Part shown: positions 8,580 to 17,073 of the stretch, in pieces
Layout of the letters: every line of letters begins with the position of its first letter
How positions within the stretch are numbered: position 1 is the first letter of the stretch
Assembly (NCBI RefSeq): GCF_033947565.1
Contig: NZ_JARPVX010000052.1
Coordinates: 1-28,837, forward strand
DNA from: Lichenihabitans sp033947565
GTDB lineage: Bacteria > Pseudomonadota > Alphaproteobacteria > Rhizobiales > Beijerinckiaceae
Direction of reading: 5' to 3'
DNA length: 28,837 nucleotides
Notes under the pieces: generated by a model
What the model saw: the letters and a program-made list of their open reading frames with translations, nothing else
What the model was told of the DNA's origin: nothing
Database searches by the model: none
Made by a program: the position numbers and the translations under genes

Positions 8580-8673
8580 CATTCCGGACGGCGCGAAGCG
8601 ACGGAACCGGGGAACCTCGGTGGTGCAGGCTGATCCACACCGGTTCCGGGTCCGCCTGTGGCGGCCCGGAATG
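8580..8673. repeat. Intergenic imperfect palindrome (REP-like, CATTCCGG family)
   Basis: The 220-bp gap between pdxJ and the aldo/keto reductase has no gene but a long imperfect inverted repeat. The left arm (8580-8610) begins CATTCCGG and ends GGAACCGG; the right arm (8640-8673) begins CCGGTTCC and ends CCGGAATG. The GGCGCGAAGCGACGG core of the left arm recalls the dispersed CATTCCGG...CGAAGCG elements common between genes in Rhizobiales. Only one copy is visible here, so dispersal is inferred. Confidence 0.6.
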
Positions 8674-8708
8674 AAGGCAGGATCGACCGCGTGTCGTTGC
8701 GAGGTGCC

Positions 8709-8727
8709 CCTCTCCGCAAGGGAGAGG
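8709..8727. repeat. Perfect short hairpin in the pdxJ-AKR intergenic region
   Basis: CCTCTCC-GCAAG-GGAGAGG forms a perfect 7-bp stem with a 5-nt loop. It lies between the convergent pdxJ (ends 8534) and aldo/keto reductase (ends 8755) genes. No T-run follows on either strand, so intrinsic termination is doubtful; it may be part of the same composite repeat as the larger palindrome next to it. Confidence 0.5.
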
Positions 8728-8754
8728 AGGCCACGCAGAACGCGGATGGGCTCC

Positions 8755-9807
8755 TCAGTTCTTCTTCAGGTGCGGCCCGAGCAGGGTCAGGTCGGCCACT
8801 CCCAGGCGGTCCGAGGCCGTCTGGGCCTGGTGCCAATAGGGATAGGCCAGCGGCTTCAGGCTGACGGCGTCGAGCCGCGCACGCTCGTCTTCCGACAGCA
8901 CCAGGTCGGCGGCGCCGAGGTTGGCCTTCAACTGCTCCTCGGTGCGCGCCCCGATGATGACCGATGTCACGCCAGGGCGGCCGAGCAGCCAAGCCAAAGC
9001 CACCTGAGCGGCCGGGGCGTCCCGCTGTTCCGCCACGCTCACCAGCGCGTCGACGATATCGTAGAGCTTGGCTTCATCATGGATCGGCGGCTCCTTCCAG
9101 TCGTTTAGCGCACGGCCTTCCGGCTGCGGCTGGCCGCGACGATATTTGCCCGACAACAGGCCGCCCGCGATGGGGCTCCACACCAGGATGCCGAGGCCCT
9201 GGTCGAGCGAGATCGGCACCAGCTCCTGCTCGGCCTCGCGGGCCTGCAATGTGTAGTGGATCTGCTGGCTGACGAAGCGCGGCAGCCGCTCGCGCTCGGC
9301 GATCCCCAGCGCCTTCATGATGTGCCAGCCGGAAAAGTTCGAGCAGCCGACGTAGCGCACCTTGCCCTGGCGCTGCAGCAGGTCGAGGGCTTCCAGCATT
9401 TCCTCGACGGGCGTGATGCCGTCCCATTCATGCAACTGGTACAAGTCGATGACGTCGGTGCCGAGCCGCCGCAGGCTCGCTTCGCAGGCATTGACGAGGT
9501 GATAGCGCGACAGGCCGCGGTTGTTCGGCCCCTCGCCCATCGGAAAGCGCGCCTTGGTGGCGACCAGCAGGTTTTTGCGGCCACGCATGACCTCGCCGGT
9601 GATCTCCTCCGACAGGCCGTTCGAATAGATGTCGGCCGTGTCGATCAGGTTGACGCCGGCCTCGACGCACATGTCGATCTGCCGGCGCGCGCCGGCGACG
9701 TCGGTCGCGCCGACCTTGGCGAAGGGACCGGTGCCGCCAAAGGTCATGGTGCCCATCGTGAGGGCGGAGACCATAAGGCCCGAGCGTCCGAGCGGACGGT
9801 ATTGCAT
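8755..9807 (-). CDS. Aldo/keto reductase
   Basis: A 350-residue NAD(P)H-dependent oxidoreductase with the AKR barrel. The catalytic tetrad is visible: Asp56 and Tyr61 in LIDTADIYSNG, Lys85 in LLVATKARF and His126 in LYQLHEWDG. VGCSNFSGWH and VTSVIIGARTEEQL are the usual substrate-loop and cofactor-phosphate segments. The start ATG at 9807 follows GGAGG by 6 nt and MQYRPLGRSGLMVS is a standard AKR N-terminus. The sequence resembles the YajO/Tas-like group that reduces aldehydes, but the physiological substrate is unknown. The methyltransferase gene lies 70 bp upstream on the same strand. Confidence 0.92.
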   Translation of the reverse strand: MQYRPLGRSGLMVSALTMGTMTFGGTGPFAKVGATDVAGARRQIDMCVEAGVNLIDTADIYSNGLSEEITGEVMRGRKNLLVATKARFPMGEGPNNRGLSRYHLVNACEASLRRLGTDVIDLYQLHEWDGITPVEEMLEALDLLQRQGKVRYVGCSNFSGWHIMKALGIAERERLPRFVSQQIHYTLQAREAEQELVPISLDQGLGILVWSPIAGGLLSGKYRRGQPQPEGRALNDWKEPPIHDEAKLYDIVDALVSVAEQRDAPAAQVALAWLLGRPGVTSVIIGARTEEQLKANLGAADLVLSEDERARLDAVSLKPLAYPYWHQAQTASDRLGVADLTLLGPHLKKN

Positions 9808-9877
9808 GGCGTTCCTCCAAGGGCCCTGTTGTCGAACCCCCGTCGGCATATGGCGCGACGGCGCGCGAAGTCGACCG

Positions 9878-10648
9878 TCAGAGCGGGGCCGGTCGCACCT
9901 CGACCAGGATCGCATCGAGGTCGAAGCTGCCATCCGGGCCGATCGCGAAATAATCCCGCACCGGGACGCTGGCCTCCGCCTGCAGGTGCAGCAAGGCGGC
10001 GCGGCAGACCGCGGGGGTGCGGGTGCGGGCCGTCCAGCCGTCGAAGTCCATGCGCATCCGACGCGGCGTCAGAGCGGTCGTGGCCCAGCCCGCGGCCGCG
10101 AGCCCGCTCACCAGCTCGGCTGCCGTCATGTTGCGGACATGGGAGGGGTCGCGCAGCAGTTCCACGGCCTGTAGATGGGTGTCGAGCAGCGGGTGGGCTG
10201 GCGCCACCGTGTCGATCAGGATGGCGAAGCCGTCCGGCTTGATCACGCGGCGCGCCTCACGCAGGCCCGCATGCGGATCGTGCCAATGGTGCAGGGAGAA
10301 GCGGCACAGCACGGCGTCGAAGCTCGCGTCGGGGAACGGCAGCCGCTCGGCCGCCGCCTGCTCGATGTGGATGTTGGCCAATCCGCGCGTGGCGGCCGTG
10401 CGGGCCACCTCGGCCAGCATGCCGGGCGTCAAGTCGCAGGCCACCACCTCGCTTGCGAAGGGCGCCGCCGTATAGCTGACATGGCCGCCGCCGCAGCCGA
10501 GGTCGAGCACCCGGTTCGGCCGCGTCGCCTGCAGCACGGCCGCGATGCGGTCGAGGTCGGGGCCACCGCTATGGACGGCGCTCGACACATAGGCGGATGC
10601 GCGGGGGCCGTAATGTCCGGCCACGTAATCATGCTGGGTATCGCTCAT
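9878..10648 (-). CDS. Class I SAM-dependent methyltransferase
   Basis: A 256-residue protein with a Methyltransf_11 Rossmann domain at about 35-145: motif I VLDLGCGGGHVSY, acidic motif II VVACDLTPGML, then ERLPFPDASFDAVLCRFSLHHW. The C-terminal part (about 170-256) is variable and gives no substrate clue. It resembles ubiquinone/menaquinone-type and small-molecule methyltransferases of the YcgJ kind. AGGAG precedes the ATG by 8 nt. It is divergent from a MmyB-type regulator 81 bp away, which probably controls it; a palindrome lies in that gap. Confidence 0.88.
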   Translation of the reverse strand: MSDTQHDYVAGHYGPRASAYVSSAVHSGGPDLDRIAAVLQATRPNRVLDLGCGGGHVSYTAAPFASEVVACDLTPGMLAEVARTAATRGLANIHIEQAAAERLPFPDASFDAVLCRFSLHHWHDPHAGLREARRVIKPDGFAILIDTVAPAHPLLDTHLQAVELLRDPSHVRNMTAAELVSGLAAAGWATTALTPRRMRMDFDGWTARTRTPAVCRAALLHLQAEASVPVRDYFAIGPDGSFDLDAILVEVRPAPL

Positions 10649-10680
10649 CGTCGGGCTCCTTGCGGATCCACCCTGAACTG

Positions 10681-10692
10681 CGGTTTATACCG
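10681..10692. promoter_or_regulatory. Candidate operator between methyltransferase and MmyB-type regulator
   Basis: CGGTTTATACCG is an interrupted palindrome (CGGT-N4-ACCG) in the middle of the 81-bp divergent intergenic region. On the minus strand it contains TATAAA, which could be the -10 element of the methyltransferase gene. Its position suits a site for the adjacent regulator, but there is no second copy to support the motif. Confidence 0.35.
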
Positions 10693-10729
10693 TCACCAGA
10701 CCCTGATTTATCCTAGCATAAGCGCCACC

Positions 10730-11509
10730 ATGCCTGACGATGCCCAGCGTGAGCTCGGCGCTTTCCTGCGGGCCCACCGCGAGCGCCTGAAGGCGACGGA
10801 TCTCGGCCTGCGACCGCAGGGCCGACGCCGCACGCCCGGGCTGCGGCGCGAGGAGGTGGCCGACCTTTGCGGCCTCAGCCCCACCTGGCTCAGCTGGATC
10901 GAGCAAGGTCGCGATGTGTCGGCGTCGCCCGCGGCGCTCAGCCGGCTCGGCGATGCGCTGCGGTTGAGCCGCGCGGAACGTGCCTACCTGTTCGAACTCG
11001 CGCGCAAACAGGATCCCAAGATCGACTCGGCGCCGGACGAGGCCGTCCCGTTGGCGCTCGGCCAGGTGCTGGCCAGCACCACCGTGCCGGCCTATGGGCT
11101 CGACCGGCTGTGGCAGCTCTGCGGCCGCAATGCCGCGGCGGCGCGTCTTTTCTCACCCTGGCTGGACGGCGGCGAGCCGAACCTGCTCGGCTTCGTGTTC
11201 TGCGACCCGGCGGCGCGACGCTTCATCTGCGATTGGGATGTGCGGGCCCGGCGCCTCGTGGCCGAGTTCCGCGCCGATACGAGCCGGCTCGGGGACGATC
11301 CGGACACCACGGCTCTGGTGGCGCACCTGCGACGCGAGAGCGCGACCTTCGACGGCTTCTGGCAGGCGCGGGACGTGGTGGCCCGGGAGGGCGGCGCCCG
11401 CGCCTTCCACCATCCCGCCGACGGCATCCTGCACTACGAGCAGGCGACGTTGCACATTGCCGGACACGAGCGCTTCAAGCTGGTGATGTTGTTCCCGGTC
11501 GGCGCCTGA
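10730..11509 (+). CDS. XRE-family regulator with MmyB-like ligand-binding domain
   Basis: A 259-residue regulator. Residues about 5-85 form an XRE-type helix-turn-helix (GLRREEVADLCGLSPTWLSWIEQGR); about 100-255 match the MmyB-like, PAS-type sensor domain (LGFVFCDPAARRFICDWD, then FDGFWQARDV and HIAGHERFKLVMLFPV). Members typically sit divergent to the oxidoreductase or methyltransferase gene they control and are thought to bind a small hydrophobic ligand. The same arrangement is seen here with the methyltransferase. The ATG at 10730 begins the conserved AFLRAHRERL region; earlier in-frame codons run into the methyltransferase gene and are not credible. The ligand is unknown. Confidence 0.9.
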   Translation: MPDDAQRELGAFLRAHRERLKATDLGLRPQGRRRTPGLRREEVADLCGLSPTWLSWIEQGRDVSASPAALSRLGDALRLSRAERAYLFELARKQDPKIDSAPDEAVPLALGQVLASTTVPAYGLDRLWQLCGRNAAAARLFSPWLDGGEPNLLGFVFCDPAARRFICDWDVRARRLVAEFRADTSRLGDDPDTTALVAHLRRESATFDGFWQARDVVAREGGARAFHHPADGILHYEQATLHIAGHERFKLVMLFPVGA

Positions 11510-11515
11510 GCGGGC

Positions 11516-12220
11516 TCAGGGTCGTTTCGGGATGTCCAGGCCGCGCTGCACGGCGGGGCGTGCGAGCATGCGCTCGAGCCAGGCCGGCACTGCGCTCAGG
11601 CTGGCGTAATCGACGAGATCGCCGGCTTCATAGAAGCCGACGAACCCCCGCACCCAGCCGATCATCGCGATGTCGGCGATCGTATAGGTGTCGCCCATGA
11701 TCCAAAGGCGGTCCCGCAACCGCTCCTCCAGGACCCCGAACAAGCGCTTCGATTCGGCCGCATAACGGTCGAGCGGCCGCTTGTCCTCATAGGTGCGCCC
11801 GGCGAACTTGTGGAAGAACCCGACCTGCCCGAACATCGGGCCGATCGCCGCCATCTGAAAGAACACCCACTGGATCGTCTCGTAGCGGGCGGCCGGCTCC
11901 ACCGGCAGCAATTGGCCGGTCTTCTCGGCCAGGTAGAGCAGGATGGCACCCGACTCGAAGAGACCCAGCGGCTGTCCCCCCGGCCCGTCCGGATCGAGGA
12001 TAGCCGGGATCTTGCCATTGGGATTGAGACTGAGGAACTCGGGCCCCCAGGTCTCGTTCTTGGTGATGTCCACCGTATGGGCCTCGTAGGACAGGCCCAT
12101 TTCTTCGAGCGCGATCGACACCTTGACGCCGTTGGGCGTCGGAAACGAATACAGCTGCAGCCGATCGGGATGCCGGGCGGGCCAGCGATGGGCGATCGGG
12201 AAGGCGGACAGGTCGGACAT
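11516..12220 (-). CDS. Glutathione S-transferase, Nu class (YfcG/YghU-like)
   Basis: A 234-residue protein with an N-terminal thioredoxin fold carrying TPNGVKVSIALEEMGL, NPNGKIPAI and LFESGAILLYLAEKTG, then an all-helical C-terminal domain with YTIADIAMIGWV. These closely follow E. coli YfcG and YghU, disulfide-bond reductases that use two glutathiones instead of a catalytic Ser, Tyr or Cys. Two adjacent ATG codons (12223, 12220) could start it; AGGAG sits 7 nt before the second, so I use 12220. Its 3' end is 6 bp from that of the convergent MmyB regulator. Upstream lies the terminator of the ribosomal protein operon, so it should have its own promoter. Confidence 0.93.
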   Translation of the reverse strand: MSDLSAFPIAHRWPARHPDRLQLYSFPTPNGVKVSIALEEMGLSYEAHTVDITKNETWGPEFLSLNPNGKIPAILDPDGPGGQPLGLFESGAILLYLAEKTGQLLPVEPAARYETIQWVFFQMAAIGPMFGQVGFFHKFAGRTYEDKRPLDRYAAESKRLFGVLEERLRDRLWIMGDTYTIADIAMIGWVRGFVGFYEAGDLVDYASLSAVPAWLERMLARPAVQRGLDIPKRP

Positions 12221-12310
12221 CATCGGGCTCCTACACGGGAAATTGATGCCCAGATAGGTGTCGCGATCGTGCTGTCGATGGCGGTGGACACCATCCCATG
12301 ACCAGACGTG

Positions 12311-12340
12311 AAAAGGGCGGAGCCGAAGCCCCGCCCTTTT
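12311..12340 (-). terminator. Rho-independent terminator after rplA, UUCG tetraloop
   Basis: Read on the minus strand this is AAAAGGGCGGGGC-TTCG-GCTCCGCCCTTTT: a 13-bp stem (one G-T pair) closed by a C(TTCG)G tetraloop and followed by T residues. It starts 20 nt after the rplA stop. The flanking A and T runs make it potentially bidirectional, but no plus-strand gene ends just before it. It shows that the transcription unit ends after rplA. Confidence 0.92.
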
Positions 12341-12359
12341 CAGATGTCCCGTGAAACCC

Positions 12360-13073
<714 letters not shown>

Positions 13074-13077
13074 CGGA

Positions 13078-13509
13078 TTAGCCCACCACCTCGAGGCCCA
13101 TGGAACGGGCGGAGCCTTCGATCATCGCCACGGCGCTATCGATCGAGGAACAGTTCAGGTCGACGATCTTCTTTTCGGCGATCTCGCGCATCTGGGCGCG
13201 GGTGATGCGGCCCGCAAAGCCACCCTTGCCGGTGGTCTTCGACCCCGACGTGATGCCCGCGGCCTTCTTGAGGAAGTGGGACACCGGAGGCTGCTTCATC
13301 TCGAAGGTGAAGGAGCGATCCTGATAGGCCGTGATGACAACCGGGATCGGGGAGCCCTTCTCCATCTGCGCGGTACGCGCGTTGAAGGCCTTGCAAAATT
13401 CCATGATGTTCAGGCCGCGCTGACCGAGCGCGGGACCGATCGGCGGCGAAGGATTCGCGCTACCGGCCGGCACCTGAAGCTTCACGTAGCCCGTGATCTT
13501 CTTTGCCAT
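13078..13509 (-). CDS. rplK: 50S ribosomal protein L11
   Basis: A 143-residue L11. The N-terminal domain has VKLQVPAGSANPSPPIGPALGQRGLN (read in two parts, residues 9-34), and the C-terminal rRNA-binding domain includes KTTGKGGFAGRITRAQMREIAEKK. L11 forms the GTPase-associated centre with 23S rRNA and is needed for RelA activation. AGGA precedes the ATG by about 10 nt. It is second to last in the secE-nusG-rplK-rplA operon, 122 bp after nusG; this gap holds a candidate L1-binding leader. Confidence 0.98.
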   Translation of the reverse strand: MAKKITGYVKLQVPAGSANPSPPIGPALGQRGLNIMEFCKAFNARTAQMEKGSPIPVVITAYQDRSFTFEMKQPPVSHFLKKAAGITSGSKTTGKGGFAGRITRAQMREIAEKKIVDLNCSSIDSAVAMIEGSARSMGLEVVG

Positions 13510-13551
13510 GTGGGTTCATCCTGTTGGCCCCGGGTGGGGCGTGGCACAGTT

Positions 13552-13602
13552 CGTGGTGCGAAGGGGTGATCCGGCCTGGCGAGCCGGTGCCCTCCTTCCA
13601 CG
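13552..13602 (-). promoter_or_regulatory. Candidate L1-binding autoregulatory leader of rplK-rplA
   Basis: On the minus strand the 122-nt nusG-rplK gap folds with an outer CGTGG (13598-13602) pairing with CCACG (13552-13556) and an inner CCGGC/GCCGG hairpin (13571-13587). A purine-rich AAGGAGGG strand lies in the outer internal loop. L1 operators ahead of rplK in many bacteria mimic the 23S L1-stalk site with a similar asymmetric loop between two stems. The position is right; the exact L1 contacts were not verified. Confidence 0.5.
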
Positions 13603-13631
13603 CGCTTTGTTCGGGTCGAAAGCCCAAACGA

Positions 13632-14165
13632 TCAGGCAAGCTTCTCCACCTGCCCGAATTCCAGATCGACCGGCGTCGCGCGGCCGAAGATCGACACCGC
13701 CACCTTGAGGCGCGACTTGCCTTCGTCGACTTCCTCGACGATGCCGTTGAAGGAGGCGAAGGGCCCGTCCGACACGCGGACGTTTTCGCCGATGTCGTAG
13801 TGGATCGAGGACTTCGGCCGCTCGATACCCTCGACGACCTGCCCCTTGATCCGGGTCGCCTCGGCTTCCGAGATCGGCTGCGGCTTGTTGTCGGCGCCCA
13901 GAAAGCCCGTGACCTTCGGGGTGTTCTTGATGAGGTGGTAGACGTCGTCGGTGAGGTCGGCCTTCACCAGCACGTAGCCGGGGAAGAACTTGCGCTCGGA
14001 ATTGACCTTGCGGCCGCGCTTGACCTCCACGAAATGCTCGGTCGGCACCATGATCTCTTCGAACTTCTCCGACAGGTTCCGCTGGGCGGCGCCTTCACGG
14101 ATCGAGTCCGCCACCTTCTTCTCGAAATTCGAGTAGGCGTGGACGATGTACCAACGCATGGGCAT
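13632..14165 (-). CDS. nusG: Transcription termination/antitermination protein NusG
   Basis: A 177-residue protein with the NGN domain at about 3-110 (RWYIVHAYSNFEKKV, RKFFPGYVLVKADL, VTGFLG) and a C-terminal KOW domain at about 122-177 (GENVRVSDGPFASFNGIVEEVD). NusG binds RNA polymerase and couples it to Rho, the NusE-ribosome complex and antitermination. Two in-frame ATGs (14165, 14159) are possible; neither has a strong ribosome binding site, and 14165 gives the more usual N-terminal length. It begins 27 bp after the secE stop. Confidence 0.98.
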   Translation of the reverse strand: MPMRWYIVHAYSNFEKKVADSIREGAAQRNLSEKFEEIMVPTEHFVEVKRGRKVNSERKFFPGYVLVKADLTDDVYHLIKNTPKVTGFLGADNKPQPISEAEATRIKGQVVEGIERPKSSIHYDIGENVRVSDGPFASFNGIVEEVDEGKSRLKVAVSIFGRATPVDLEFGQVEKLA

Positions 14166-14192
14166 GGGTTTATCCCGAACCTGGCTCCCGGC

Positions 14193-14384
14193 TCAGTGGC
14201 CGAGGCGGAGAAAGAGCGACACGGCGAAATGCAGCGCCTGGTCCACGGCCACGAAGAAGGCCGAGGCCACGAACACCATGACGAGCACCATGCCGGTGGT
14301 GATCATGGTTTCGCGCCGGGTCGGCCAGGTGACCTTGTTGGCCTCCGTCCGGACCTCCTGCATGAACTGAAACGGATTCGCCAT
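14193..14384 (-). CDS. secE: Preprotein translocase subunit SecE
   Basis: A 63-residue, single-span SecE of the short alphaproteobacterial form. The amphipathic helix FMQEVRTEANKVTWPTRRET precedes one membrane segment (about 29-50), as in the family, where it clamps SecY. It is the first gene of the secE-nusG-rplK-rplA operon. A promoter with good -35 and -10 elements lies 110-138 bp upstream. The tRNA-Trp gene that precedes secE in many bacteria is not present in the 154 bp between ada and secE. Confidence 0.96.
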   Translation of the reverse strand: MANPFQFMQEVRTEANKVTWPTRRETMITTGMVLVMVFVASAFFVAVDQALHFAVSLFLRLGH

Positions 14385-14493
14385 CCTACCGCCACACCGA
14401 AGGGCCGGACGCGAACCGGAACTCGCGCCCGATCGACATCCCGCCTGAAAGACGAGCGGCGCGGGACCGGTCGGTCACGCGCCACATGGGGGC

Positions 14494-14522
14494 TGTATAA
14501 CGGCAGGGCCGCGAGGGTTCAA
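14494..14522 (-). promoter_or_regulatory. Sigma-70-type promoter of the secE-nusG-rplKA operon
   Basis: On the minus strand TTGAAC (14522-14517) and TATACA (14499-14494) are separated by exactly 17 bp. It lies between the ada stop and secE, leaving a leader of roughly 100 nt. This is the best sigma-70-like match I found in the window, fitting a highly expressed operon. Confidence 0.75.
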
Positions 14523-14538
14523 GACCTATAAACGGCGA

Positions 14539-15648
14539 TCACCCTCGTCCCGTGCCGACGGCCGCCCCCGGGAGCTCGGTCGTTCGGGCCGAGCCTTCGG
14601 CGTCGAGCAACCGACGCTTGCGGTCCACGCCCCAGCGATAGCCGGACAGCGCACCATCGTTGCGGATGACCCGATGGCACGGGATCGCCACCGCGATCGG
14701 ATTGGCCGCACAGGCGCCCGCGACGGCGCGGGTGGCGGCGGGTGCCCCGATCCGCTGGGCCAGGTCGCGGTAGACCGTGGCCCCCGCCGGCACGGCTCGC
14801 AAGGCCTACCACACGCGTTGTTGGAACGCGGTGCCGCGCACGTCGAGCGGCAGATCCAGGCCGGTGGCCGGAGCGTCCACGAAACCGACCACCTGGGCGA
14901 CAATGCGCTCATAGGCGTCGTCGCCGCCGATCAGCTCGGCGCGGGGGAAACGGTCCTGCAGGTCGCGCACCAGGGCGTCGGGGTCGTCGCCCAGCAGGAT
15001 CGCCGCCACGCCCTTGTGGCTCGAGGCGACGAGGACGGCGCCGAGCCTGCACTGGCCGACCGCGAAGCGCAGCCGCTCGCGGACACCACCGGCTCGGTAG
15101 GCGCTTGGCGTCGTGCCGAGCAACGCGGTCGATGCCTCATAAAAGCGGCTGCTGGAGCCGAAGCCGGCTTCGTAGATCGCGGCCGTGACGCTTGGGCCGT
15201 CGCGCAGGGCGTGGCGCAAGCGCGCGTCGCGATGCGCGATCGCATATCCGCGCGGCGTCAGCCCGGTGGCCGCCTTGAACAGCCGATGGAAATAGCCGGG
15301 GCTCAATCCGGCCGCATCGGCCAGGGCGGCAAGGCTTGGCGCTTGCGCGGCGTCCGCGATCGTCCGGCAAGCGCGCTCCAGAAGCGCCAGGTTGGCCGCA
15401 TCGCTCGAACCTCCGTCGGGATCGCAACGCCGGCATGGCCTGGCGCCGGTGGCGCGAGCCTCGGCCAGCGTATCGTGAAGGGTGACGTTGGCGGGATTGG
15501 CTTTGCGCGACGGGCAGGACGGACGGCAATAGATGCCGGTCGTCGTCACGACGTACCAGAACAGGCCGTCCGCGGCCTTGTCGCGGGCCAGGATCTGGGC
15601 CCAGCGCGGATCGGTCGAGGTCAGGCAAGGGGATGCGGGACGCGCCAT
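14539..15648 (-). pseudogene. ada: Ada bifunctional DNA-repair methyltransferase/regulator, interrupted by an in-frame amber codon
   Basis: The frame encodes a full Ada (369 residues if read through; E. coli 354). It has the Zn site Cys41, Cys45, Cys72 and Cys75 (YCRPSCPSR, PCRRC), where the first Cys accepts methyl groups from phosphotriesters. An AraC-type DNA-binding domain follows (about 90-180), then the O6-methylguanine methyltransferase domain with IPCHRV (codon 324) and LSGYRWGV. Codon 281 (14806-14808) is TAG, in AFQQRVW-stop-ALRAVPAG; the E. coli equivalent is Gln, so one C-to-T change explains it. The 280-residue product would keep the sensor and DNA-binding parts but lose the alkylguanine-accepting Cys. 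A TTG one codon after the stop (14802) might allow reinitiation. The start ATG follows GGAG. A sequencing error is the main alternative. Confidence 0.88.
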
Positions 15649-15819
15649 CGTGAACTCCTCGGGTCTCCGTCACCATGACGCTGGAACGAGCCCGCCGCAC
15701 CCGGCCCCTTGCTTTCAAATCCGCCGTCCCGACGCGGGGAACCGCTCGAACCCTGCCGATCCGCTCGGCCTTTGCCGCCAACGCCGCTCACCGGCCAACC
15801 GTTACGGAACCGGCGTCGT

Positions 15820-17073
15820 TCAACGCAGGGTCAGCCTTTGCACGGCCGCCTTCTCGCCGGGCAAGATCAGGGCCGCATCCGCATGATCGGTGACGAGACG
15901 CGACAAGCGCCGCGCGGGGACCGCGAACTGGTCGGGCGCCATGGCGGCCAGCGCCGCCAAAGCCTCCTGCAACCGCATCGGCACCTGGAGGAGGCCTGCG
16001 CCCTCGCGTGCGAGCGGGTGAAACACATCGTCGAGCATATCGTCCGTCGACAGCGCGGGAACGCGGATGCGGGGGTGCTCGGGGTCGGGCGCGGGGTCGT
16101 CGCGATCCGGCATCCAATGGGCCAGCACCCGCAGCGCGGCGCCGATCACCGCGATGGCCGTGCCGTAATCGGCCGCGGTCGGTGGCAGCGACTTCGACCC
16201 GATCTCGGCCAGAACCGAAAGGCCGAAGCGCGGGTCCTGCTCCCATGACCGGTCATCGTCCACGAGAAAGGCCTTGCGCACGGTCTCGATGGCGTCGGGC
16301 CCCATGGCGTCGTCGACGAAGGCCAGCGGACAGGCCGGATGCACAAAGGTTCCGGGCAACGCCGCAACGTCCAGCATGGCGTCGGACCCGCCGAGGGCGC
16401 GCGACAGAGCGGCCATGTCGACATATTGGACGTAGCCGATCCGCTCGGGAAACACGGGCACCGGCTGCCGGTGCCGGGGATCGGGCGGGATGCCGCCGAG
16501 ATGCGGGCGGTCGCGCCGCCCCCGCATGGCCAGGGCCGCCGCTTCCTCGACGAGGCGGATCGATTCGCCCACCCGGCCGAAGCGGGTGAGCTGCTGCATC
16601 CAGCGCAGCAGCGTGACGACGATCATGCCAATCAAGACCACGGTGGCGCCCAGCAGAAGCAGGCGCCCACCCGATCCGTACAGGTGCGTCGACAGGGCGA
16701 TGATGCCCACCACCGAGAACATGAAGGCGCCGATGAAGGTCGCGAGTGCATTATGGGCCCGTCGATCCTCGCTCCACAGCGTGGTGGCGCGCGGCGTCAC
16801 GCCGCTCGATGCCGAGCCGAGCGCACTGACCAGAACGGTGAGCGAGAATGTCGTGACGGTCAGCATCGAGGAGGCCAGCACGGTCAAAATATTGCCGACC
16901 GCATCGGCGCCGACGCTGAGCGCGAAGTCTTCGGGGACGAGGAACTGGAACCGCCATGCGAGCAGCGCCACCGCGATGCCTCCCAGACAATAGAACGCAG
17001 CCTTGACCCAGGCCTGCCGGAGCAGCCGGGCGACGGTCATATGCAAGCGGGACAACGGGCGGGTGCGGGCCAT
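15820..17073 (-). CDS. DUF2254 family membrane protein
   Basis: A 417-residue protein with four membrane segments in the first 165 residues (about 25-45, 60-85, 110-130, 135-158), then a soluble C-terminal region of about 250 residues. SSMLTVTTFSLTVLVSALG and RVLAHWMPD-like stretches match the DUF2254 family, whose function is not established. The ATG at 17073 has GAGG 4 nt upstream; a second ATG at 17040 would also keep all membrane segments. It lies 110 bp downstream of the adenylate cyclase on the same strand. The 171 bp after it, up to the ada start, hold nothing I can identify. Confidence 0.88.
   Translation of the reverse strand: MARTRPLSRLHMTVARLLRQAWVKAAFYCLGGIAVALLAWRFQFLVPEDFALSVGADAVGNILTVLASSMLTVTTFSLTVLVSALGSASSGVTPRATTLWSEDRRAHNALATFIGAFMFSVVGIIALSTHLYGSGGRLLLLGATVVLIGMIVVTLLRWMQQLTRFGRVGESIRLVEEAAALAMRGRRDRPHLGGIPPDPRHRQPVPVFPERIGYVQYVDMAALSRALGGSDAMLDVAALPGTFVHPACPLAFVDDAMGPDAIETVRKAFLVDDDRSWEQDPRFGLSVLAEIGSKSLPPTAADYGTAIAVIGAALRVLAHWMPDRDDPAPDPEHPRIRVPALSTDDMLDDVFHPLAREGAGLLQVPMRLQEALAALAAMAPDQFAVPARRLSRLVTDHADAALILPGEKAAVQRLTLR

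Noticed and set aside
9256..10242. Plus-strand open frame across the aldo/keto reductase and methyltransferase
   Set aside because: Antisense to two genes with intact catalytic motifs and good ribosome binding sites.
14385..14538. Search for the tRNA-Trp gene that often precedes secE
   Set aside because: No cloverleaf, T-loop GGTTCRA with matching stem, or CCA-bearing acceptor could be found; the stretch holds the operon promoter instead.
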